Part shown: piece by piece, positions 31,341-36,416 of the stretch
Layout of the letters: the number at the start of each line of letters is the position of its first letter
Numbering within the stretch: position 1 is the stretch's first letter
Source: a virus
Reading direction: 5' to 3' (one strand)
Virus record (IMG/VR): IMGVR_UViG_3300027754_000233
Location: 1 to 36,416 of that record
DNA: 36,416 bases
The notes under the pieces: generated by a model
What the model saw: only the letters and a program-made list of their open reading frames with translations
What the model was told of the DNA's origin: nothing
Database searches by the model: none
Position numbers and translations under genes: made by a program

Positions 31341-33302
31341 TTATTTGGCATCACCGTACCGTTTACCCACGCCTGTCTCTGCAGCTAGTGGTATATCCGG
31401 CATGTACTTTGGTTGCGCGATCATCTGCTTTAACACCCAAGGCTCAGCTTGCTCAACCTCGGCGTCAGGCACAAGAACCACAACCTCATCATGCACGGTA
31501 AGCACACATGGATATCTTGGTTGTATCCTTAGCATGCCGTCCGTCATTACGCAGCGAGCCACGGCTTGAACAACATTCTCCACGACTTTGCCGCCGTAGA
31601 GTTTCTTGTCGTTACCGTATGTCCACTGCACCCGACCTTTTTCGTCAGGATTTCCTTGAAGCCCATTATACTGCAGGCTCATGCCGTTGGGTAACACGAT
31701 CCTGCGCTTCTCAAAAGTCACGCATTTATGTGTGTAGCTCTTACCCCCCGACAATGATCGTTCTATCAAAGCCCCGAAAAGCTCCCATAGAGCCTCCACC
31801 GGTCTTGCTGCACTGCGGTAATTCTCTATGATGAACTTGGCTGCTACGCAGTGGATGATTATCTCTTCATCTGTACAGGTTCTCGGGATTGTAAGCGCCT
31901 TCTCCCTGTTCTTATCCCATGCCAAGAAGTCCAGCACCATCTCTTTTGTAACCCCCAGCCTCTTGGCGAACGCCATGTCGTAGCGTATCGGCGGCGCACC
32001 CAGAAACCCTGTCAGAAGCTGCGCCGCGTAGGATAGCCACCCCATCCCATACCCTGCTCCCAACAACGCACCCTTGGCAGCTTGCCGCAAGTCAGGATGA
32101 CTCTCCTTTGTCATCCCCGGCACCCCGAACATCTGCGCCCCGAACTCTGCGTATGCATCTACGCCGGATGAGAAAATCTGCAGCAAGCTCCTGTACCCTG
32201 CGAACCACGCCAACACCCTTGGTTCTATCTGGGCCAGATCACACACAACCAGCGAGTAGCCTTCAGGTGCAAGGATTGAGCGGCGCAGGAACGACTTGCG
32301 CTTCAGGTTCTGCAGGTTTAGCCCACTTCCCTTACTGGCAGACCACCGCCCTGTATGCGCCCCGTAGTAGTTAAGCGGAACGGGCAGCGTGCCGCGCTGC
32401 GCTATGTCCAGAAACCTCTGCCCTCTGGTTCTCTCCAACGTGCTTTTGACTGCCAGCCTAGCCTCACACAGCAGGGCCACATCCTCGTTGTCGCTGTTCA
32501 CCATAGCCTGAAACATGGCGTCGTTCTTGGCAAAGGCGAACGCTTGCTTACCTGTGACTTTACTTTTCTTCTTGGGTGGCTCTACCCCCATGCGGCGCAG
32601 TATGTTTGCGAACTTGTCGTTGCTAGCCAAGTCTTCTTCTTTAATTGCCAGCCGCTCAAGCAGTCCTTCCCTGCGTATGCGCTCGTCTGTAATAGCTTCC
32701 TTCAACATGTAGGGGTCAAGGACAAGTTTAGGGTCTACAAACATGCGCAACGTCAGGTCAATCAGGCGCAGTTCTTTTATGGGAAACCCATCGACGAGCT
32801 TGTGAAAAACCCCCTCGCATAGCACCACATCGTGCTTGCAGTACTCGCTAAGCTCAGCTTCTACGTGGGCGGGTAGCTCCTCAAGGAAGCCGTTGCTACT
32901 GTTAATGGCGTCCCCCTTTGGCGGTAGCCCAAATTCCGCAGCCAGCTTAGCCAGACTATTACCCGCCTCCACACCGCGTAGCGCCCTTGCTATGCTCAGA
33001 GAATCAAAGATAAAGCACGGCACACAGCCATACCTCCAAGACATAATCGCTACATCGAACTGGGCGTTATGCGCGAGTACTGCAGTCGTAGACCAGTCTA
33101 TGCTGGCAAAGAACTTATCAAGGCCTGCGTGTGGAACCCAGATAGTGTCGTCGTACGCATCAAGGTACTTATATGCAAGCCCCCATGCCTTGAACTTCGG
33201 GCTACGTATATACATCTCGGTTGTCATGCTGGTTAGCGTGTACGTCTTCTTATCCCACGCTGTCTCAAAATCCAGCACCATCACTCTCTTATAGGGGGTC
33301 AT
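31341..33302 (-). CDS. Family A DNA polymerase with 3'-5' exonuclease domain
   Basis: 653 residues from ATG 33302 (an in-frame TTG lies one codon before). Exonuclease motifs: LD11FE13T, HNAQFD83, Y154CKHD158. Polymerase motifs: A, CD355LAQIEPRVLAWF; B, R406QAAK410GALL414GAGY418G; C, VH604D605E606. The 3'-5' proofreading centre and the two metal-binding aspartates are intact. There is no 5'-3' exonuclease domain, as usual in phage. The position equivalent to E. coli Phe762 is Leu414. It would be the phage replicase, working with the primase-helicase downstream. The start touches the upstream stop as TGATG, so translation is probably coupled. Confidence 0.93.
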   Translation of the reverse strand: MTPYKRVMVLDFETAWDKKTYTLTSMTTEMYIRSPKFKAWGLAYKYLDAYDDTIWVPHAGLDKFFASIDWSTTAVLAHNAQFDVAIMSWRYGCVPCFIFDSLSIARALRGVEAGNSLAKLAAEFGLPPKGDAINSSNGFLEELPAHVEAELSEYCKHDVVLCEGVFHKLVDGFPIKELRLIDLTLRMFVDPKLVLDPYMLKEAITDERIRREGLLERLAIKEEDLASNDKFANILRRMGVEPPKKKSKVTGKQAFAFAKNDAMFQAMVNSDNEDVALLCEARLAVKSTLERTRGQRFLDIAQRGTLPVPLNYYGAHTGRWSASKGSGLNLQNLKRKSFLRRSILAPEGYSLVVCDLAQIEPRVLAWFAGYRSLLQIFSSGVDAYAEFGAQMFGVPGMTKESHPDLRQAAKGALLGAGYGMGWLSYAAQLLTGFLGAPPIRYDMAFAKRLGVTKEMVLDFLAWDKNREKALTIPRTCTDEEIIIHCVAAKFIIENYRSAARPVEALWELFGALIERSLSGGKSYTHKCVTFEKRRIVLPNGMSLQYNGLQGNPDEKGRVQWTYGNDKKLYGGKVVENVVQAVARCVMTDGMLRIQPRYPCVLTVHDEVVVLVPDAEVEQAEPWVLKQMIAQPKYMPDIPLAAETGVGKRYGDAK

Positions 33303-33544
33303 CAATGCATCGCCATTTTGTTGATTGGCACATCATCCAGAAGCATCATGTCCAAAGAGCCAACAAGCAGGCCCCTCACTTGTTCCGTTGTGCTGTCTAT
33401 TGAATAGATATTTATAGACTGGGTTTCCGAGTTGCCGATTAAAAGAACACCGCGCTTTGTTCCGTCACCCCAAATGCACTCTCTAACAGCAGCATCTATC
33501 GTGGCGTAGTACGCGTCCTTGAAAGACTTTTCTTCTTCATCCAT
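33302..33544 (-). CDS. Small acidic protein upstream of the polymerase, function unknown
   Basis: 80 residues beginning MDEEEKSFKDAYYATIDAAVRECIWGD; the rest is alpha/beta in character (GVLLIGNSETQSINIYSID, VRGLLVGSLDMMLLDDVPI). It starts one base after the VRR-NUC stop, and its TGA shares a base with the polymerase ATG. The tight fit between two confident genes supports it as real. I do not recognise a family; a role tied to the polymerase is only suggested by position. Confidence 0.6.
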   Translation of the reverse strand: MDEEEKSFKDAYYATIDAAVRECIWGDGTKRGVLLIGNSETQSINIYSIDSTTEQVRGLLVGSLDMMLLDDVPINKMAMH

Positions 33545-33545
33545 T

Positions 33546-33833
33546 TTAGTAAGCCCTTATCCATGATCCAAGTTGGTCTACGTTATCTTCGTTTATTACT
33601 ATGGCCTTGCCACCGGCTTGGCGTATATCAGTCAGGTTCTTTTCTTGCAGCGCGGTAGCTGTATTCTTACCAGCCTTGCACTCAATACCAAAGAACAAAC
33701 CCTTCCAGCATGCGAGGAAGTCAGGCGCACCGGATGACCCATACCCGCCTGTTACCGGCATCACATAGTACGCCCCCAAAGCCTTGAGGGTTTCGCGTAC
33801 CTTCTTCTTTACCTTAGCTTCGGGGGTTGCCAT
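33546..33833 (-). CDS. VRR-NUC domain nuclease
   Basis: 95 residues, the size of stand-alone phage VRR-NUC enzymes. Core: GSSGAPD38FLACWKGLFFGIE51CK53AGKNTATALQ63EKNLTDIRQAGGKAIVI, giving the Asp, E-x-K and Gln of the PD-(D/E)XK fold. The N-terminal helix carries EAKVKKKVRETLKALGAYY as in the family. Such nucleases act on branched or junction DNA and in phages commonly accompany an SNF2-type helicase, which lies a few genes downstream. The ATG overlaps the upstream TAA (TAATG). Confidence 0.9.
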   Translation of the reverse strand: MATPEAKVKKKVRETLKALGAYYVMPVTGGYGSSGAPDFLACWKGLFFGIECKAGKNTATALQEKNLTDIRQAGGKAIVINEDNVDQLGSWIRAY

Positions 33834-33997
33834 TAGCCTTTTATCTCCCCAAGACAGAACATCTTTGCTGCACGGGCAGCTATTACGATGTCATCCAGAT
33901 AATCACATGCCTCTGCCCACTTCTTATCAAGGATGGCATCGTGCGCTTTCTTACGTAGCAGTCGTATCTTTATCAGGCTTTCGCTGTAGTCAATCAT
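33833..33997 (-). CDS. Small helical protein (54 aa), function unknown
   Basis: Short gene in the gap before VRR-NUC. It starts MIDYSESLIKIRLLRKKAHDA and ends AARAAKMFCLGEIKG. The ATG overlaps the upstream stop as ATGA and its TAA overlaps the VRR-NUC ATG as TAATG, so it is coupled on both sides. The sequence predicts two amphipathic helices. The family is not recognised; coupling and codon-like composition are the evidence. Confidence 0.65.
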   Translation of the reverse strand: MIDYSESLIKIRLLRKKAHDAILDKKWAEACDYLDDIVIAARAAKMFCLGEIKG

Positions 33998-34398
33998 TTG
34001 TTATCTCCGGGGAGTTGGTTTTCTAAGTGCTTTACTTTTGCGTTAAAGATTATGAGTTTTCTTTTTATACAGAGGAGAGCCGTAAAAAAATCCTCCCGGC
34101 ACTGCGGGTCATCGCAGTACAAGTTGTGTACGTCTATACAATTCACGAACGCATGTTCACTAACTCGGCGCTCTAGGGTGTATTTTTCTATGTGCTTGTT
34201 TGCCTCTGACCTTTCGTGGCTGACCATACCCTGATATTTGTTAGCCCTAATCTTTTGTGTTTCTACTCTTCTTGCGAGTGCTTTAATCTCACTGTCTCTA
34301 CGGCGGATGTCCTTGTTTACCCTTGTATCTACTTCTACTGTAATAAGGGTGCGGATGCTATCAACTACGCTTTTGGGTACTCTTATGTCACTTGGCAT
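33994..34398 (-). CDS. Coiled-coil protein, function unknown
   Basis: 134 residues; AGGTGAG lies directly before the ATG. Residues 15-80 are charged and helical (VEVDTRVNKDIRRRDSEIKALARRVETQKIRANKYQ), a likely coiled coil. The C-terminal half has a His/Cys-containing stretch (NCIDVHNLYCDDPQCREDFFTALLCIKRKL). It lies directly downstream of the zinc-ribbon/alpha-CTD gene with five bases between. No family is recognised. Confidence 0.55.
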   Translation of the reverse strand: MPSDIRVPKSVVDSIRTLITVEVDTRVNKDIRRRDSEIKALARRVETQKIRANKYQGMVSHERSEANKHIEKYTLERRVSEHAFVNCIDVHNLYCDDPQCREDFFTALLCIKRKLIIFNAKVKHLENQLPGDNK

Positions 34399-34403
34399 CT
34401 CAC

Positions 34404-34925
34404 CTATCCTTCATCCACTGCCAGTGATAGCCCATGCACCGCCAGTGCAGCTTCTATTTCTGTTAAGGTGCCACGACCAAGGTTGTGTATCTCAAAGAGG
34501 GAGCTAGGAGTGCGCTGTAGCAGATCACCGATAGTCAGTACCCCCTCTGCTAACAGACAATTTGTCGCCCTCATGCTTAGGGAGAGGTACATTAGGCTCT
34601 CCTCTAAAAACTCACTCTGGCCCCCCGTAGCCACCCATCCAGCTCGGAAAGTGTCAAATTCCATAAGCCGCCGATCTGGGTAATATGTATGTCGGTGTGC
34701 TGAGTTTATATGCTGCTTCCACGCCGCTGATAGGTTCATACATACATGCCACTCTGTTTTCGGGTAGATAACATCTGTCTCTTCCAGTGCGTTGCACTTA
34801 TTGCAAACGTGTGTATACGGTTTGTCCTTGTACTTGACGCTGAACCTGTGTTCAAACTCACCACCGCACTCACACAGCATTCTTGTTACCGACCACTTGA
34901 TCGGTTCTGATTTAAACGTACTCAT
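34404..34925 (-). CDS. Zinc ribbon fused to RNA polymerase alpha C-terminal-like domain
   Basis: 173 residues; GGAGGAG upstream, ATG overlapping the preceding stop by ATGA. Residues 18-44 form a probable zinc ribbon (C18-x-C20 and C41-x2-C44). Residues 110-168 align without gaps to the E. coli RpoA C-terminal domain: LSMR119ATN122C123L, IGDLLQRT, HNLG150RGTLTE156IEAALAVHGLSL. Equivalents of Arg265, Asn268, Cys269, Gly296 and Glu302, which contact UP-element DNA, are kept; Lys298 is Gly and Ser299 is Thr. The acidic 261 patch that meets sigma70 is absent (MYLS where E. coli has DDLE). There is no assembly domain. It may bind promoter DNA or regulators and redirect or block host transcription; this is inference. 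Confidence 0.8.
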   Translation of the reverse strand: MSTFKSEPIKWSVTRMLCECGGEFEHRFSVKYKDKPYTHVCNKCNALEETDVIYPKTEWHVCMNLSAAWKQHINSAHRHTYYPDRRLMEFDTFRAGWVATGGQSEFLEESLMYLSLSMRATNCLLAEGVLTIGDLLQRTPSSLFEIHNLGRGTLTEIEAALAVHGLSLAVDEG

Positions 34926-35266
34926 ACAATCTCCTCCGGGTTTCTAAAGTACAGCCACTTTTTGGATACCTTTGTCCTACTCACAAGACCTTCTCTTGCC
35001 ATCTTGGACAGTGCGTTTAAAGCTTGCTCCAACGTAACCACCGCTTCCTTAGATACCACTATCGCCGGTTGTGGCTTGTCGGTTAGTGCTGCTGCCAGCC
35101 TCGTGCAGATGTCAACAAGGTTCCCGATTGCTGCGTTTGGTCTGGGCTTTGCCTTGATAAATCTAATATGAATCCACGGCTCATTAAGGGTTGGCACATA
35201 GACCGGATACTGCTTCTGCGGTTGCTTGAGTGTCCGGTCTGGGTTGATGGCTTGCGCTAGGTTCAC
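34922..35266 (-). CDS. Putative winged-helix-type small protein
   Basis: 114 residues from GTG 35266, which overlaps the upstream stop (GTGA) and is preceded by AAGG. Residues 1-45 are Pro-rich (PQKQYPVYVPTLNEPWIHIRFI). Residues 47-110 are helical then strand-like: IGNLVDICTRLAAAL, VVTLEQALNALSKMAREGLVSRTKVSKKWLYFR. The last part, helix-helix-REGLV-wing, resembles a winged-helix DNA-binding domain. It immediately precedes the zinc-ribbon/alpha-CTD gene, so a joint regulatory role is conceivable. The fold call is tentative. Confidence 0.5.
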   Translation of the reverse strand: MNLAQAINPDRTLKQPQKQYPVYVPTLNEPWIHIRFIKAKPRPNAAIGNLVDICTRLAAALTDKPQPAIVVSKEAVVTLEQALNALSKMAREGLVSRTKVSKKWLYFRNPEEIV

Positions 35267-35544
35267 AATGACCTTCTGGGCTGAATGAACGGGCGTGTAA
35301 CGTAGACTCCGAACATCTCGCGCATCTTTTTCTCAAGGGTGTACAGGCCCACGATATCACCTGCCGGTGCTTCACCGTTCCACCGACCACACGCCTTTAG
35401 TTGTTTCTGGAACTTCTCCGGCAGGGGGTATGGCAAGGCTTTGTAGGTAATCATTTGTGCATAGACTGGGCCACTGACAGTTTCATACTTTGAAACGTTA
35501 CCAAGATCGCGCATTTCTTCGGGGGTGAGTTTAATCTTGTCCAT
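35263..35544 (-). CDS. Small early protein, function unknown
   Basis: 93 residues from ATG 35544, chosen because GGAG lies 6 bases upstream; an in-frame TTG four codons earlier overlaps that site and is less likely. Sequence: MDKIKLTPEEMRDLGNVSKYETVSGPVYAQM, then PYPLPEKFQKQLKACGRWNGEAPAGDIVGLYTLEKKMREMFGVYVTRP. It looks like a small mixed alpha/beta protein with a trailing Arg-rich end. No family is recognised. It is coupled to the next gene by a GTGA overlap. Confidence 0.55.
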   Translation of the reverse strand: MDKIKLTPEEMRDLGNVSKYETVSGPVYAQMITYKALPYPLPEKFQKQLKACGRWNGEAPAGDIVGLYTLEKKMREMFGVYVTRPFIQPRRSL

Positions 35545-35692
35545 TTGTATCTCCAATTGGTTTACGTGAGTTTGCTTTGAATCGTTCGATTGCTTTGCTT
35601 ACCTTCTCAATCACGGCCCCGTCCTCAGTGTCAGCAGGAACGTGCCGCTCCAGTACGTCTAGTGCTTCTTGCAGAACTTCAGTTGCTGTCAT
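35531..35692 (-). CDS. Small early protein (53 aa), function unknown
   Basis: Short gene between two others. It starts MTATEVLQEALDVLERHVPADTEDGAVIEK and ends SRKPIGDTNGQD. The ATG overlaps the upstream stop by ATGA, and the end overlaps the following start by 14 bases. It is acidic and mainly helical. The downstream gene's ribosome binding site lies inside its last codons, a typical coupling arrangement. No family is recognised. Confidence 0.6.
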   Translation of the reverse strand: MTATEVLQEALDVLERHVPADTEDGAVIEKVSKAIERFKANSRKPIGDTNGQD

Positions 35693-35955
35693 TTTGATTC
35701 CATATACAAAGGCCAGACCTGACCAAGAGGTGTAAACAACGGATCATCTTTATTGATGCTGACATGCTGATTGGTGGGGTCATACCACGCCACAACCTTT
35801 CTTTCCTCCTTGACCTTAAAACTGTGGGCATCAATGACCGCCGCCGCTATCAGCTCCCACTCACGCCTCTGCATTTCGCTCATTGTTGCCCAACGCCTTG
35901 CCCAGCCTCCTACCTCTATGCCCTTGTCGTGCGCGATTTGTCCGAATGATTTCAT
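35689..35955 (-). CDS. Small early protein, function unknown
   Basis: 88 residues. Residues 1-45 are helical (FGQIAHDKGIEVGGWARRWATMSEMQRREWELIAAAVI); the C-terminal half ends KVVAWYDPTNQHVSINKDDPLFTPLGQVWPLY. The AWYDPTN...W.LY end resembles small phage proteins of unknown function seen in early regions. ATGA overlaps occur at both ends. No catalytic motif. Confidence 0.6.
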   Translation of the reverse strand: MKSFGQIAHDKGIEVGGWARRWATMSEMQRREWELIAAAVIDAHSFKVKEERKVVAWYDPTNQHVSINKDDPLFTPLGQVWPLYMESK

Positions 35956-36098
35956 TTCACTTTCCTTTTCGGTTTACTTGCGTCAATACAATGCTGGCAT
36001 TTCCAGCGTCGTGTTCCTGATGGGACTGTGACTAGCTTAACTGCTGGTGAGTTCCAACATGTGTTGCACATCGGTTGCTTTGGTATTGGCCTACCCAT
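35952..36098 (-). CDS. Mini zinc-ribbon protein (48 aa)
   Basis: Short gene read from the gap. MGRPIPKQPM is followed by C11-N-T-C14 and, after a basic stretch (SGTRRW), K-C34-Q-H-C37, then a Lys/Arg end. Two CxxC pairs spaced 20 residues apart form a zinc ribbon fold in many small phage and bacterial proteins. The stop overlaps the next start by ATGA, and the start overlaps the upstream gene end by 8 bases. It could bind nucleic acid or a host protein. It is the second zinc-ribbon candidate in 1.7 kb. Confidence 0.65.
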   Translation of the reverse strand: MGRPIPKQPMCNTCWNSPAVKLVTVPSGTRRWKCQHCIDASKPKRKVK

Positions 36099-36318
36099 TT
36101 TTTACATCCTCTATTAGTCCTTCTGGTGCGTTTAGCAAGAGCCAGTAGTTATCCCACTCATCTTTTCGTATTTGGTTCTTGGGCGTTCCATCCTTCCTCG
36201 CAAGTTCTATCAACGGATTAGTTTCCTTGCACACCCTCTTCCAGCTACCCACGTAAAAAGGAAACTCAGCCACTGTGTAAACGCCATCTTGCACACCAAC
36301 CCAAATGTGGTTAGGCAC
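36091..36318 (-). CDS. Small early protein, function unknown
   Basis: 75 residues from GTG 36318, with AAGGGGAAG just upstream. It begins MPNHIWVGVQDGVYTVAEFPFYVGSWKRV and ends WDNYWLLLNAPEGLIEDVKNG. It is aromatic-rich and probably a small beta-type domain. It overlaps its downstream neighbour by 8 bases and the upstream open frame by 8 bases. No family is recognised. Confidence 0.55.
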   Translation of the reverse strand: MPNHIWVGVQDGVYTVAEFPFYVGSWKRVCKETNPLIELARKDGTPKNQIRKDEWDNYWLLLNAPEGLIEDVKNG

Positions 36319-36415
36319 AGTTCTTCCCCTTGAGTTTGATCGCAGAAATGTTAAGTAGCAAAAAAAAGCACCAAGAACTTATAAAGTATGCAGACAGACA
36401 AGCACAAATAATTGT
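36311..36415 (-). CDS. C-terminal part of a gene running off the right edge, hydrophobic
   Basis: An open frame enters from the right edge and ends at TAA 36313-36311, giving 34 residues. They are hydrophobic in the middle (ACLSAYFISSWCFFLLLNI) with a basic tail (KLKGKNCA), as for a membrane protein with a cytoplasmic end. The following GTG start lies within its last codons, the same arrangement as elsewhere in the operon. A second frame is open to about 36350 as well, so the call is tentative. Confidence 0.35.
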   Translation of the reverse strand, partial: TIICACLSAYFISSWCFFLLLNISAIKLKGKNCA

Positions 36416-36416
36416 C

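Noticed and set aside
1-36416. Integrase, attachment site, tRNA or diversity-generating retroelement
   Set aside because: I looked for these and saw no reverse transcriptase, recombinase motif, cloverleaf or template-variable repeat pair.

Overview
The window is a section of a tailed-phage (Caudoviricetes) genome, or a prophage or metagenomic contig of one. Every gene I can support is a phage gene. I see no rRNA, tRNA, IS element, integrase, CRISPR array or bacterial housekeeping gene. The host is probably Gram-negative and plausibly proteobacterial. This is an inference from a zinc D-Ala-D-Ala peptidase used as endolysin, a Sec signal peptide on a lysis-cassette protein, and a phage RNA polymerase alpha-CTD copy that resembles the proteobacterial one. 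Both ends of the window cut through genes. Terminase, portal and capsid genes are not present and presumably lie outside. A P22-gp10-like protein plus large putative ejection proteins, with no tape measure or baseplate gene visible, leans toward a short-tailed phage, but the window is too partial to settle this.

Layout: two convergent blocks meet at about 23.2 kb. Positions 1-23206 are all on the + strand and form the virion and lysis block. It runs: a tail-appendage/receptor-binding cassette (a 20-residue-repeat protein, a short fibre protein, two proteins with peptidase S74 chaperone ends, a glycine-rich tip protein, a collar/HxH-rich fibre); a lysis cassette (small membrane proteins, a secreted six-cysteine protein, an M15 peptidase); a large gp10-like structural protein; a jelly-roll-like fibre; and then putative ejection proteins ending in a 3049-residue polyvalent-type protein that alone takes a quarter of the window.

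Positions 23190-36416 are all on the - strand and form the replication, recombination and early block. From promoter-proximal (right) to distal (left) it holds a string of very small genes, a zinc-ribbon/alpha-CTD fusion, a VRR-NUC nuclease, a family A DNA polymerase with 3'-5' exonuclease domain, a small zincin, a RecB/Cas4-like Fe-S nuclease, an HNH nuclease, an SNF2-type helicase, a coiled-coil protein, a putative ssDNA-binding-like protein, an HTH protein, an AEP primase-helicase and a final small gene whose end overlaps the end of the giant virion gene. Most neighbours overlap by ATGA, TAATG, GTGA or TTGA, so the block reads as one translationally coupled operon. Several genes under 60 codons were recovered by reading the gaps. 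There is no gene-free stretch longer than 300 bases.

The strongest candidates for something undescribed are: (1) a phage protein joining a zinc ribbon to an alpha-CTD that keeps most DNA-contact residues but lacks the sigma-contact acidic patch; (2) a hairpin between Shine-Dalgarno and start codon of the HTH gene that may bring the two together; (3) a composition-shifted module inside the 3049-residue protein; and (4) a DNA polymerase with Leu at the position equivalent to E. coli Phe762.
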